Below, piece by piece: positions 21,722 to 33,096 of a DNA stretch of 64,000 nt (the first letter of the stretch is position 1; every line of letters starts with the position of its first letter). The DNA lies in assembly GCF_000001635.26 (NCBI RefSeq), contig NC_000081.6, positions 7,549,501-7,613,500 of the forward strand. The letters are read 5' to 3'. Made by a program: the position numbers and the translations under genes. The notes beneath the pieces are model-generated. The model saw only the letters and a list, made by a program, of their open reading frames with translations. It did not search any database and was not told the DNA's origin. This stretch comes from Mus musculus (lineage: Eukaryota; Chordata; Mammalia; Rodentia; Muridae).

Positions 21722-21805
21722 GCAAGTGACAGAGGAGCCTCTTACTTCAGAAAGGACAGGAGAGCAAGTGACAGAGGAGCCTCTTACTTCAGAAAGGACA
21801 GGAGA
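21722..21805. repeat. Perfect 42-bp tandem duplication
   Basis: Two identical 42-base units (21722-21763 and 21764-21805), each starting GCAAGTGACAGAGGAGCC, lie back to back. No mismatch separates the copies, so the duplication is young or the stretch is gene-converted. The unit is a multiple of three, which keeps a chance ORF open across it. Confidence 0.97.
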
Positions 21806-22194
21806 CAGAGAGTGAAACAAGAAGGGGCCCAGGGACTCATTATCCACATGAATCTACTCCTATCCACCAGACCCAACATCCTAAGTTTCCAGTACACCCC
21901 CTCCCTCCCTAATCTCTTACAACAGAGCAGTAGAAGCCAAGCACTCAATACATAAGCCTGGGGGAAATGCTAGATATTCAAGTCAGAGCACATGGCAAAC
22001 ACAATACTCAGTTGACTGTTGATCAGTCATTCCCTTTACAATGTCATAAGCCTATCATTGAAGGGCTGAACAACTATTAATCAGAAAACAAGGAAAATGA
22101 GTGAGAACAAAGGTATTTTTTTTCAAGCAAAGTTATAAATGTTTCCATGTTAATAGATAAGTAATAGTACGTAATATAATGTCTTTTAGGTGTT
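21806..22194. other. Single-copy-looking sequence
   Basis: I see nothing recognisable. Confidence 0.5.
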
Positions 22195-22312
22195 TGTTTG
22201 TATTGGAGGTGGGGGTCTCACTATGTAGCCCAGGCTAGCCTTGAGTTCATTGAGATCCTTCTACCTCTGCCTCCCAAGTGATGAGATGAAAGGTATGTAC
22301 ACACACCAGGCT
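22195..22312 (-). mobile_element. B1 SINE, antisense
   Basis: GGGGTCTCACTATGTAGCCC, AGGCTAGCCTTGAGTTCATT and TACCTCTGCCTCCCAAGTGA are the antisense B1 consensus with moderate divergence. An unrelated run of about 16 A residues follows at 22326-22341. Confidence 0.88.
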
Positions 22313-22341
22313 AACAGGCTTCTCAAAAAAAAAAAAAAAAT

Positions 22342-23534
22342 TAGTGCAGGATAAAGAACCCATACTGTCTTTTAGTCAGCATAACATTGAGGATTTCACT
22401 CAAAGCAAATATTGGAATAAAGGCTTCACTCTGAATTAATGAAGGGGTTTTGAGTTTCTCATTCAAGTTTTCTGGTATTTCTTTTTCCTATGGTAACCAC
22501 ATGTTTATATCTCTGTTAGGAAAAGGGGACTACTTTGGAATTACCAGTTCATTCAAGCAATAATTCTATTTTGTGATATCTATATCCCTTGGAAATACAT
22601 TTTACCACAGCTCAATTATTCTCTTTAATAACATATGTAACACACATTCCTTCCTTCTACCAGACAGCCTGATTATATCTTCTTGCTTCAATGCAAGCAA
22701 TGCCATTCACCATCCTTGCAAAAATAAGTAAATAAATAAAGGATAATAAAAGTAAAAGTTACAAAATGAGGGAGCAGAGGACTTCAACCCAAAGAGTGGC
22801 TATGTATGATCTTTTTCCTGAGCTTTTACAGTTTAGGTCTTTAAGACTCTTGTGAGTCTCTCAGCCCTGAGTCATCTCAGGGATGGCAGTAGCATTTGAG
22901 ATGTTGTGCCAAAGAATTATCAAGAACCAAAACATCAAAATTACTCCCATGTGGGTGTGAAACTCAATCTTCTTGACTTTTGAAACAGAGGAGATGGCTC
23001 CATCATGAGTCCACCATTTTCGATACCAGTAATTGCACACTGAATCAGAGGACTGATGGGGAATGGAATTGGAACACTGGAGATAATTTAAGAATAGCTT
23101 AGGTAACTAGACCCAGTCTTTGAAGAATAACTCTCTAGGGGAGGTCTCAAATGATCTTGAGTCTTGACCACAATTCCTTGGACACCACCGCAGAAAAAGA
23201 AAACACCATTTATGTTTATATGGCATCTGAGGAGTCAGCTTGAAGTGGTTTTTATAGCCATTTTCACAAGTGATTTAAGTCACTAATTAATTGGCAAATC
23301 TTCATCGCCCCTCTAGTTCAGTTATCTAGGTCAAGAAAAATAAGCATGTCAATGCTGTCAGCACTGATGTCCATATGGCTTTGTGGGGTGTATTTCTTTG
23401 GTGGGCTGAACTAAGTGACACATTTAACATAGTCAACTTGAAGTTCAAAAGTGAGTCTATTTCCTGCTTGGTCTATGGTCTTGGTTTTTCAAGCTGATTT
23501 AAGACAAGCCTATGAAGTCCAAAAGTGTCTTTGA
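22342..23534. other. Long single-copy stretch
   Basis: No gene or repeat is recognised. The segment 23190-23420 contains TAATTAATTGG-type homeodomain words and few repeats, and could be conserved noncoding DNA. Confidence 0.45.
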
Positions 23535-23920
23535 AAGTGTTGGCATTTCGTCTAGGCTCCACCCCACACTTACCTAGCAATAGCCAGGTGTGTCTGACTC
23601 ACTATAGAAGGGGCTGCTTGCCCCCTCTCCTTGCCCTCTTGTTTTCTTGTTCTTTTGATCTCTTCTCTTCTTCTCTTGCTCCTGCTCCCTTACCCTCTTC
23701 CCCTTCTCCCATCTCTCTTCACATGTGCATGGATGACCCCCTGCCCTCCCCTCCCTATGCCCTGAATAAACTCTATTTTATACTATACCATTGTGTGTGG
23801 CTGGTAATTGGGGGGAAGGGATGCCTCAGGATGGACCTGCAGAGGTTCCCTCTTCTCTGCACACCTTACCATACCTCCACCAAACATAACCCTGCCTTCT
23901 CTCTCTTCTTTTTATAAAAC
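23535..23920 (+). mobile_element. Endogenous retroviral-type solo LTR, family not named
   Basis: GTGTCTGACTCACTATAGAA, GGGGCTGCTTGCCCCCTCTC, a pyrimidine-rich block, CCCTGAATAAACTCTATTTT (poly(A) signal AATAAA) and GGGAAGGGATGCCTCAGGAT are the signature of a recurrent mouse LTR. The borders are not certain and no duplication could be assigned. No viral coding sequence is present. Confidence 0.6.
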
Positions 23921-23984
23921 ATAAGAGAAAGTCTTTAGAAAACAAAACAAATAGATGAACATGCAGGTTATAAATATACAGATT

Positions 23985-24016
23985 TATAATAGATGGATAG
24001 ATGGGTGGTTGGATGG

Positions 24017-24062
<46 letters not shown>

Positions 24063-24185
24063 GTAGGTAGATAGATAGATAGATGCCAGGTAAGATCGAC
24101 TGATAGATGTCAGATAAGATAGATAATAGATAGATGTCAGATAAGATAATGCATAGACAGACAGACAGACAGTTGGACAGACAGA
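23985..24185. repeat. Complex GATA/GACA microsatellite
   Basis: Blocks of GATA units with GGTA, GTCAGATAA and GACA interruptions make a composite, probably polymorphic array. Confidence 0.95.
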
Positions 24186-25929
24186 TAATACTCATAAGGG
24201 TCATCTAAATATTAGGCATAAGGATGAAATGATACAGGAAGCTATCTTTTTTTTCTTCCCTCACTGGTATTTCTACTCTAATGAAAGATTTCCACAGTAG
24301 GTAGATAATCTTATAAAGAACACAAAACTTATCACTAAATCAAATGCTTAAAAGTGACAGAAAAAACAAGGAAGCAAAACAGTCAGAGAGCTCAGGGAAG
24401 ACTTCACTGAGAAGGGATTATTAAGGTGTAATTTGAAGGGAACTTGAGGTTCTAAGTAGAGAGATGAACCTATGTAAAGATAACATGGTAGGAGAAAGCA
24501 ACGAGGGTAGGAAGTAAAAGAAACTAGTGGAGTAGCACAGAGCAAGGGGAAATATGAAAGAGGGCGCTGAGAACGTGCACCTGCTGTGTTTTGTCTGCAC
24601 TTTCTGAACAATTACACAACAGGCAGTGACTGACAATGTTTAAAGAGAAGTGTGACAAGGTTAGAATTACAGTTCTGTTACCACCAGCCTATGTGAGTGT
24701 GGGGAGTCGACAGGAAGGACCACCCAGGGACAAGAAGAAACTCAAAATATCAGGAGAAAGCTGTTGCTCTTCTCTGGTACGGATGCGACTTAGGATCAAG
24801 ATGCTGTCCACAGAGATAGCACAGGAAAACTAGCAGGAATTGAATTGAATTTAAAGAATGAAAGGGGAATAGACCAGGCTTATGCACAAAAAGCAACTTC
24901 TTTGGATTGTGGCAGGAAAGGAACAAAATAACAACACTTCCATTGCCAAGTACTGCTCATGACTCAGGCAAGTGGTATCCAGAGTCTGCATCCAGACCTC
25001 TGAGTATCGTGTGCTGCTCAGAGGCCTCACACTCAACTCTCAGAAATAATCTACAACAAAACTCTTAGAAACCAGAAAATAGAAAACTGTGGAGATCTAT
25101 TTTTGGTAAGACACAGACATAAAGATGACCACCTTCAAAATAACAAAAGTAAGTAATAAATAAGCTCAAACTGACATTTTTCTTTAAGCCATAAAGCCCC
25201 ATTACATACCTAGGTATGCACACACCTAAACAAACCAATCACAAAGATAAATACATCAAAGAAGAGCATAAAATGATAACTATTTTCATACCTGGGGCAA
25301 CTTGCCTAGCATGTGTTGGGGAGGCAATCAGCCCATAAACATGGACAAAAGTTTGTTGGGATGAGGAAAAAAAAATCAGCTGACCTTTTAACAGCAGTGT
25401 AAACTCTATGAAATGTTGGAATCTGGAAGAGTCCCAAACACAAAAATAAATTTCTCAGAACAATTCTCCACCCTGGGAAATTTGCCAACTCAGCAGCAGT
25501 TGGGGCAGAGCTAAAAAGTAAGGAGCTCTCTGCTGCTTTTCATCCCTTACACTAATCAAGTCCCAGAGCTGTCTACAAAATCTAACTAAATAAGCTGCCA
25601 CTGAACGCTCCCTAGCTCAAAAATTGAAAGCACCAAAGAGATCAGACCTTCATACTAGCAGCAAGGATTTTGGCTTGAGTCTGAAAAGATAAGAACAGTC
25701 ACCGTCCTCTCAGTAGCAAAAAGGAAACTGAAATTAAAGTCGCATCTTGTACCCAGCCCAACTATACAGTCCAGGTGGACTTTTCAGGAAAAAAAAAAAA
25801 AAAAACTCTCAAATTTTTGGACATTCAGGAAAACAAACAAACAAAAAACTCTTTCCTAAGTTTTTGGACAAGGAAAATAGAAAATTCTTTCTGGAAAGAA
25901 CACAGCAAAAACATACCATCTGGTTTAAT
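24186..25929. other. Mostly unassigned, possible L2-like segment
   Basis: Bases 24385-24560 (CTCAGGGAAGACTTCACTGA, GGAGTAGCACAGAGCAAGG) resemble an ancient L2-type repeat. The remainder is A-rich, with an A run at 25789-25804, and may include the decayed 5' part of the L1M that follows. No gene is seen. Confidence 0.35.
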
Positions 25930-26390
25930 CTCTACTGGTAACTTGATGGAAGTGACTAAAATATTATGGAAAAACTACAGACACACAAAGAAGAATAGAA
26001 ATGTAACCTATAACCAAAAGAGTAAACAACCAATAAAGGCAGAAGCCTGAATGACCAGAGGTTGGAATCTAGAAGGCATCTTTGAAATAACTACTTTAAA
26101 TATGTTTAAAGGTTTAGAAATAACAATGAACAAAAAACAGCAGAGTTTCATCAGAAAAAACCAAAGCTCTAAAGAAACCCTAGAAAGATGTTCTAGAACA
26201 GAAAAGCATGATATCTAGAACAACAACAAAAATATAGCAATATTTCAACAAAAATATAGCAAATAGCCTCGGGACAGAGTGGAACAAAAGAAAGAGGAAG
26301 AACACAAGGATAGATGCACAGAAAATAGCAGATAGGATGTGTGGAAAGAGAAATCAGGGCTCAATGTTCAGAGTACACTATCAAGGATAC
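25930..26390 (+). mobile_element. Old L1M, 5' part (ORF1 side)
   Basis: AACTACAGACACACAAAGAA, AACTACTTTAAATATGTTTA, GATGTTCTAGAACAGAAAAG and CCTCGGGACAGAGTGGAACA resemble the region before and within ORF1 of eutherian-age L1M elements. The frame is lost. Confidence 0.5.
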
Positions 26391-27639
26391 TTGAGTTAAG
26401 AAAAAATGATGGCCCATACATATGGAATTATATTTGTATTATTGAAATACCAGTGTATTTTCTCCAAAATCTAATCTATTGTCCTTCCTCTCTCCTTGTT
26501 CTATAACCAGAATGCCTCTTATTAAACAGCAGGAGAGTTCTGCCAAGGATCAAGACACTTTGCTTCTTGGGAAAACCTTGTCTGTCATCCCCACCACTGA
26601 CTGGGACCACCTAATCCTTTCAGTCTTCATCTAGAACATCAACAGCTACTTCCATGTCCTTCCACTTCTGTTAGAAAGTTTCCATTCATCATCCGCTCCA
26701 TTGAGTTTCTGACAGCAGGTGGCTGGGAAGGAGGCATTCAGCTTCTTCTCCACACAGCCAACTGCCTAGGAGGTGACAGAAAAAAAAAGAGCAAGAGGTA
26801 ACAGCGAACTTAATCAAATATTTTTATGGAGTGGCAATGAAAGCAGAACATATCAAAATGTGTGGATATTTCTGAACCAGCATTTAGAGATAAAGTGATG
26901 GATTCCAAAGTTTACAACAGAAAATAAGAATGGTACATAGCCAAGGAAATAACTGTGGATTGAGACAAAGCAGAGCTGCTTGCAAACAGTATGACTGCAC
27001 GTACAGCAAATCCACAGTGACTGTGAAAGCAGTGAGCAGAACACTATCACATCATGGAATACAGTGGGAATTTACAAATATTAACATGCGCTTCTATTCT
27101 CTATACCAACAACAAACAGAGAGATGGGGAGAGAAGGGGGGAGAAAGAGAGGAAGGAGAGAGAGAGAGAGATTTAATACAATGTATAAACCCCGTTTTCC
27201 TATAACTACAGAAATGCTGCACAGAAGATGTAAAAGGCCAAAATGAATGGAGCAATACACAGACAGAGAGCTCTAGTCTGAGCAGTTAAGGCAGGAAGAG
27301 CCATTATTGTTGAGGTATCTATTTTACCCAAATTAGTATAGAGATTAAATATCTTCTCACCAGAATCCCAGCCTCACTCTCTGGAGATTTTAAGGCTGGG
27401 AAACCCAAGTTAAAAGAGTGTGCTGACATGAGGAAACACAAATAGATCAATTAAAAACAAAGAGTCCATAAAGATTCTGTAAGCCTATATCCAGTTCTTT
27501 TCAACAGAGTTCAATGGGCTTATTCACAGTAGTGATGAGACACCAAGTGTTTCTAGAAAAATGAGCATCAGTGAAGGAACGAAAGGAAACTTGCGTTGAC
27601 CTGCACTGCAGCGCAAAGCTTGTTTGGGGACGATTATGG
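26391..27639. other. Unassigned sequence between two L1M segments
   Basis: This could be the decayed middle of the same L1M or inserted DNA. A purine-rich GA tract occupies 27118-27171. No gene is recognised. Confidence 0.4.
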
Positions 27640-28740
27640 GTCGAATTCTGAAGCTTTAAAAACAAGTCTTCTCATGATAGGGATCGTGAAGGTTTTTTTT
27701 TTTCCCAGAATGCAGAAAGCACTAAAAGGGAAAAGTAATGTTCAGCTTTGTCAAGATTAAAAGCTTCTACAAATTTAAGACACTGTTACGAAGGCAAAGC
27801 AAAGGCAAGCTGTGACTGTAAGAAGAGGCTTGTGATTCGTGCTCATGAAGAGTTGTAGTTCCACAATATATAGAGTTCTAAAAATCAATACATTTAAATT
27901 TTTTACCCATATACAAAGGGTAAAATGTTTTGAATAGGTCTTTCCCAAGAAAAGTGTTAGGAATTACCAATAAGCACACAAAAAGATGATAATCATTTTA
28001 GGTTATTGGGAAAATGTCCAGGAAACCATAGTGAGACAACCCCATCTGACTGAAATTAAGAACTGGTCATACCAAATGATGACAATAATGTGTAGCAACT
28101 GGAATGCTCAAATCATATTGATAAGGATGTATTGATAAGGATGTATTGATAAGGATGTATTGATAAGGATGTATTGATAAGGATGTATTGATAAGGATGT
28201 ATTGATAAGGATGTATTGATAAGGATGTATTGATAAGGATGTATTGATAAGGATGAAGGAAGGTACCTCTTTGGGAAACCTTTGCAAGCTTTTTACAGGG
28301 ATTCTGCTCTGTGATGACTTCACTCCTAGGAACTACAGGCCAGCTACAAAAGGCTCAGTGTATAAATATTCATAACAACTTTCCTCAAAATAGCCCCAAA
28401 CTATTTTTAAAAAGAAGCTATACATCAGGCAAACCATTCAATTGTGAAGCCATAGATTGATTACTACTCACCCATAAACATGGTAAAGACAGATGCAATA
28501 ATATAAGTGGGTACCGACTGGCAAGCCCAGCCGAAAAAGAGAACACACTACTGTTGACATTCAGCAAGGATCACAACATGGTGATGGAAATTAGTAGAGA
28601 GGTTTCCTCTAGGGATAAAGGAATGTATAGAACATGGGTATCTGACATTTTAGTTTCTCTGGACCATACTGGATGAAGAAGCATTATCTTGTATCACGAT
28701 AAATACTTAAAAGTTTATCCAGTACCTTTCTGAAGAGTAA
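27640..28740 (+). mobile_element. Old L1M, ORF2 3' part and 3' UTR, interrupted by a minisatellite
   Basis: TTTGTCAAGATTAAAAGCTT, AATTTAAGACACTGTTACGA, CACAATATATAGAGTTCTAA, CAATAAGCACACAAAAAGAT, CCATAGTGAGACAAC and GTAGCAACTGGAATGCTCA correspond in order to the last third of mammalian L1 ORF2. After the minisatellite the order resumes with TTTGGGAAACCTTTGCAAGC, CACTCCTAGGAACTAC, TATTCATAACAACTTTC and GATTACTACTCACCCATAAA. Many stops and indels make it a dead relic. Confidence 0.75.
28117..28256. repeat. 14-bp x 10 minisatellite inside L1M
   Basis: Ten consecutive units of ATTGATAAGGATGT run without a mismatch except in the last two bases of the final unit. They sit where ORF2 of the host L1M would read ...CTGGTGGGAATG.... 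Confidence 0.98.
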
Positions 28741-28747
28741 AGCATAT

Positions 28748-28750
<3 letters not shown>

Positions 28751-28789
<39 letters not shown>
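28751..28789. repeat. (GA)n microsatellite
   Basis: Nineteen uninterrupted GA units occur. Confidence 0.96.
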
Positions 28790-28792
<3 letters not shown>

Positions 28793-28899
28793 AAATCCCT
28801 TTAGGAAAACAAGCATACTTCAGTCATTGAAAACACACAGTAAAATTGTAGATTCTATTCTCGATCCAGAATATTAAATTTATTATAAAAACATGATTT

Positions 28900-28921
28900 C
28901 ACACACACACACACACACACA
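28900..28921. repeat. (CA)n microsatellite
   Basis: Eleven CA units occur. Confidence 0.95.
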
Positions 28922-28969
28922 AAACCCAAGCAGCAAATAACATAAAATTAAAGGAACTAGAAAAATTAC

Positions 28970-29173
28970 CCTTTGACAGCAGACGTGTAACAAGACTCCT
29001 TAACAGATTTAGCACACTGTGAGAGATCTTGGCCCTTTGGTTGTCTGGGTGGTGTGCTCATCACTGTCAGAGTCCCTGGGCACTGCAGGTGGACAAACCT
29101 CTGCTCAGAATCTGTGAGCCTCTCGGTGATTGATGGAGCTGCAGGCTGGACTCGCTGGGTGGGCCTCAGTATC
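28970..29173 (-). other. Candidate exon on the minus strand (speculative)
   Basis: On the minus strand a strong pyrimidine tract (CTGTCCTCTCTTTACTTTAC) ends in TGCCCAG directly before base 29173. The next 204 bases are free of recognised repeats, and one frame is open, reading ...TERLTDSEQRFVHLQCPGTL... to ...SCYTSAVKG. At the other side GG|GTAATT offers a weak donor at 28970. If the donor is not used, that frame ends at TAA just after the same point. An exon of 204 bases with a phase-1 start and end is therefore possible, as is a terminal exon. I do not recognise the protein, and chance acceptor-like sites are common. Confidence 0.2.
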
Positions 29174-30171
29174 CTGGGCAGTAAAGTAAAGAGAGGACAG
29201 TAATTAAACATCAAAGAAGACAACAGGAGAAGCACTTCATGCCTAGCACATGGGCAACCTCCCTGCTAAGCTGCTGTAATTACTCCTAAAGTGGAGGGCA
29301 TGGCCTAAGGAAGGTGGTGAGAGTACATGGGAACTAAAGACTGTCTGGCAGGAGGTGTTATGTCGCCAAGTAACCGACCCAGAGACACCTTTGAGAGTGT
29401 TGTTACCTCAGAGGACACTCGTTTACTGTAGCCTCCATGCCTTCCCTTCCTTGATGGCTCAAGGAGTAATTCTAAGATGTACTTCTATTTGGCCACACAA
29501 CAAACACACAAATAGTTCAGAACACCTTTCTGGGTCAGCCACAACCTAGAGACTGGTCAACATGGAATGTTTTAAGAGTGTTAGAAACGGTATCGGTCCT
29601 TTCCAATTCCACTCCCCCTCCCCACCCCCACCCCACCCCCCGCACCAGATCACATTGCAATGAATTGGCATGCCTGATTACTTCCCCAGTCAGAGTTTCC
29701 CCACATTAAGGTCCTACATATGGCTTTTGTATGTTCTCTTCTCTGTGTAAAAGGGGGATATACCTTTCTTATGTTTGACTGGTTTATCTGCAAAATCCTA
29801 CAATACCTTAGTTAGGAGCTAAGTTATAAGCCCCAAATAGGAATATTTTCTACTTTTTTTGTACTGTATCATCACTTCTGTGAAACTCAGAATTTTAAGT
29901 GGTCTTTCATTTCCTGCGATAAAGACCTTCTCTCAGCCCAGCACCCTCACAGCTCCGTGGACCGGACATCTTTGCTTACCTCTGCCTCTTCCACAATCAT
30001 GAGCCTCATTACCCTACCAGGCTTCTTGCATGCATATTTGGAGAATTCAACTCTGAAGTTTTTTCTTTTTCCTTGTGCTGAGTTAAAATCTTCATTTTTA
30101 AATATTCCCGTAGGATTTTGCGGCCACTCCATAAGAAGAGGCCAAATGGATGTGCTTCTCCAGGTCTTTCC
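29174..30171. other. Single-copy-looking sequence with a C-rich run
   Basis: A C-rich block (CCCCACCCC words) lies at about 29611-29645. No gene or repeat family is recognised otherwise. Confidence 0.5.
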
Positions 30172-30350
30172 TCAGGTATCTGTTTTACATTGCTATGATG
30201 AGGTACCCGAGGAAAAGAGGATTGTTTTTAGCCTATAGATCTAGAGCTAAAAACTCAAACAATTCAGTGCCAGCGTGAGAGAGGACTTCCTCAGTTACAT
30301 CACCTCATGGTAAATGGCACCATTGTCACAGGAGACCAGGATATAGGGTA
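30172..30350 (-). mobile_element. MaLR-type LTR fragment, antisense (tentative)
   Basis: CTGTTTTACATTGCTATGAT, GAGGTACCCGAGGAAAAGAG and GGTAAATGGCACCATTGTCA resemble the antisense terminal part of an old MaLR LTR. Confidence 0.4.
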
Positions 30351-30357
30351 GAAGTCA

Positions 30358-30462
30358 GCATAGTTTCACCATGTAGCTCAGGCTGTCCTCGAACTCAGAG
30401 TTCCTCCTTCCTCTGCCTCCCAAGTTGGAATTAAAGACGTGCCTCATCACTCCTGACTATGT
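30358..30462 (-). mobile_element. B1 SINE, antisense
   Basis: GTTTCACCATGTAGCTCAGG, CTGTCCTCGAACTCAGAGTT and TCTGCCTCCCAAGTTGGAAT match the antisense B1 consensus. Confidence 0.9.
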
Positions 30463-30740
30463 TTTGATTTTGGTTTTGTTTTTTAGCAAAAGAAGGATAT
30501 CTTTTAGTGTGGTCACACTGATTTGTCTTGATTATAGGGTACCTTCAGCATCTGGCACACATCTGTCTCATTACAGGTACTCTGGCACCCCATGCCTCTG
30601 TTCTACTGGACTGTAAGTCTGAAGTGCCATCTTCCCTTCTCAGGTTCTACAATTTGCCTGAGCAGCTTGCAGAACCCGGAACGCTGCTTTCTTCTTACTG
30701 TGCCTTTATTGCACAGGATGTGCTGAAGAATCCAAATGCA

Positions 30741-30945
30741 GGGCTGGGGAGATGGCTCTGTGGTTGCAGAGGACATGGGTTCACTTCCCAGCACACAATA
30801 TTTCAAAACATAGCAATGCACAACTGCCTGTAACTCCAGATTCAGGGAACCTGATGCAGAAGGCCCTGGGATCTTCTGGCACATGGTGCAGAGTCATACA
30901 AGCAGGCAAAACACCCATACATATGAAATAATCATTTCAAAATGG
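30741..30945 (+). mobile_element. B3-type SINE
   Basis: GGGCTGGGGAGATGGCTCTG, GGGTTCACTTCCCAGCAC, CAACTGCCTGTAACTCCAGA and CAAGCAGGCAAAACACCCAT follow B3 from the tRNA-like head to the 3' end. Confidence 0.88.
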
Positions 30946-30983
30946 TTAAAAGAACTCTACTGCTGAGCTATACCCCCAGTTCA

Positions 30984-31560
30984 ATTTTCATCCCCCTCCC
31001 AGACAAACGAGAAAGAATGCGAATGAGCACCCAAGTGAAGAGGCACACAGATTAAAGTCAAAGGTCCCACACATGGTAGCTCGGCACTACACTTCGAGCT
31101 GCAATGGGAACCCTAGAGTCCTGCACTGTTGACCGTCTTCCCTTTAGCTCATAGCAGGATGGATTCCCAAGACCGTCTGCATCAGGTTCCCTACATCTGG
31201 ACTTACAGGCAGCCTGCATTGCTGTTTTGAAATGTCACATTCTGAGAACTGAACCCCTGCTACCCGTCCCTCTCCCCTGCTGGAGGCGGAGGGTAGTGGA
31301 GCTAAAGTCTCCAGACTTCCCTCACACCAGCAATTTCAGGTGGTCAGTTCTCATCTTGAAGCCACGGAGGATGGTGGCCTCACTAGGACAAAAGATGCTC
31401 CCATCATGCAGGAAACTCCCAAGGACTCAGCAGCCCTGTCCCAGAGGATCCTATTGCTCAAAAGCTACAGGGTCTTGGTAGCTCTGTGTAGGAACCAAAG
31501 AGGGTCAAAGGTGAAATAGTAGACCAAAATATTCTCCTAACACATTTGTGCAGAGGAACT
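30984..31560. other. Single-copy-looking sequence
   Basis: Apart from a possible ID-tail fragment just upstream (GCTGAGCTATACCCCCAG at about 30962), nothing is recognised. The ORF at 31227-31481 lacks motifs. Confidence 0.45.
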
Positions 31561-31561
31561 G

Positions 31562-31564
<3 letters not shown>

Positions 31565-31595
<31 letters not shown>

Positions 31596-31676
31596 CATAT
31601 ACATACACAAAATGCACACATATATACATACATGTATATGCATACATACATGAAAGTGCACACATACATACACATC
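31565..31676. repeat. (CA)n with degenerate CATA-rich extension
   Basis: A pure CA array of about 29 bases is followed by CATACA-rich sequence. Confidence 0.93.
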
Positions 31677-31679
31677 TGT

Positions 31680-32526
31680 CTATTCTATTTGTACACATTT
31701 AATAATTCCCATGGTTAAAATATAACCAATTAAAGTTAGAACTCATGCATTTAGATGCTTAAAAATAGCAAGCATTCTCTCCTTAGCTCTCTGTATCCTT
31801 TATCATCTTTATTACTTCACAAAGTTTTCGTATCAGAAAGTGCCAGCAAGCAAGTAGATATCAGATCTCAGTGACCAGGGTTCGTGCATAGTAGTAGGAA
31901 GCATAGAATTCATTGGTCTAGAGAGAATGCAGGCTCTGTTCAAAGGCACTCAATTTCAAATGCTTTTAACCACACACAGGCCTGTCCAGTCCAGCATGTC
32001 TGAAGCTGGCTGGGCCTGCAGGCCATGGTTTTCCAAGTTCTCCTTCAACACTCTTCCTTAAACATAGTTTCCAGGTCCCTCATCTTCCCCTGGAAATATT
32101 CAGCTTATTGAGTGTCTCTCTTAAAGTTTCCTTAGTTGGCCAGAAGTCACAGTCTAAGGGGCCCAACATACAAGGGACTGCTTGCTACCTTCTGTGGTCA
32201 AATGACTCTCCAGGCAGCCCACAAGGCCCGCAGCCTCTCAACAGATGTCTCAAATTGTTGTCGGACCCAAGGGGATCTGTAGCCAATATGCCTTCTTTTC
32301 TCCATGAGCTGCTGACAAGCCACTTAATTATAATAATAGTCAAGAAACATCCCAAACAAAGATTTCTGGCCTTGGGAAAATCCAGAACGTACATTTCTTT
32401 GATACAAGCCTTGACAAAAACAAGGTTCTCCTATTTGCCAGGGTGTTACACAGCAAATGAAGCCTAGTCAATCAGTCTAAGCACCAAAGAACAATCCAGG
32501 CAGCGGCTTTCCTGACCGCAATCAAG
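31680..32526. other. Single-copy-looking sequence, candidate conserved noncoding DNA
   Basis: No repeats are recognised. Around 32318-32410 the words TTAATTATAATAATAG, CAAAGATTTCTGGCC and CTTTGATACAAGCC are AT-rich and could hold homeodomain or TCF-like sites. This is unproven. Confidence 0.4.
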
Positions 32527-32660
32527 AAGCTAGATGTCCCTAGCCCTGGACACGTGTTAGAATCATCTCCAGCTTTGCCCCTGCAGACTCTGACTGTCAA
32601 CAGGCTACCTATGTAACATCACATCTGTATGGAACCAGTTTGGGGAACAGTGCTTTGATC
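32527..32660 (+). mobile_element. MER5-like hAT fragment (tentative)
   Basis: CACGTGTTAGAATCATCTCC and the end CCAGTTTGGGGAACAGTGCT resemble the MER5 hAT-Charlie consensus (GCATCAGAATCACCTGG... and ...GACCACACTTTGAGAACCACTG). It is heavily decayed. Confidence 0.4.
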
Positions 32661-33096
32661 AACTATACTGACACCACTCACCAATTCTGGAGGCTCTGGA
32701 AGAAAGGCTACCTAAGTGATAGGAACCTTCAGAACCACACTTCCAGATCAGGGTTGACAAACCTTTTATGAGAAATTCAGGCTTCCATGGTCAAAGGGTC
32801 AAAATGGAGGAAATCATGTGGATACTCATGATAGTTTAAAATGTAGTCATTTGTTGTGGGCTGAGGAAGTATGAACATACTAGTCCTCTGTATCTCACAT
32901 TGTGGTCTTGTTCTGTTGTCTAAGCCTCAAACTTTGTGCTTCATTTCTATGGCAACCCCAGAAAACTATACACTAAGTTTACATGTGTATTTGATAAATA
33001 TGTATCTTAGCTCAATAGCCACAAATATGTGTGTACACACACATTGATTGCAACTTAAGATCTGCAGATAACACATATTTGTTTGTTAATAGTTAG
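32661..33096. other. Unassigned sequence
   Basis: GGGTTGACAAACCTTTTATG at about 32752 resembles the terminus of another old DNA transposon, but the remainder does not align by eye. Confidence 0.35.

Noticed and set aside
21710..21955. Repeat protein with two RGASYFRKDRR-type units
   Set aside because: The repeat is a consequence of a 42-bp DNA duplication whose length is a multiple of three.
28117..28256. CRISPR-like array
   Set aside because: The units are directly adjacent with no spacers, and the DNA is mammalian.
28108..28323. Repeat protein with HPYQYILINTSLS units
   Set aside because: It is a translation of the 14-bp minisatellite.
32752..32800. Second old DNA transposon terminus
   Set aside because: Only about 20 bases resemble a terminus and no partner end could be found.
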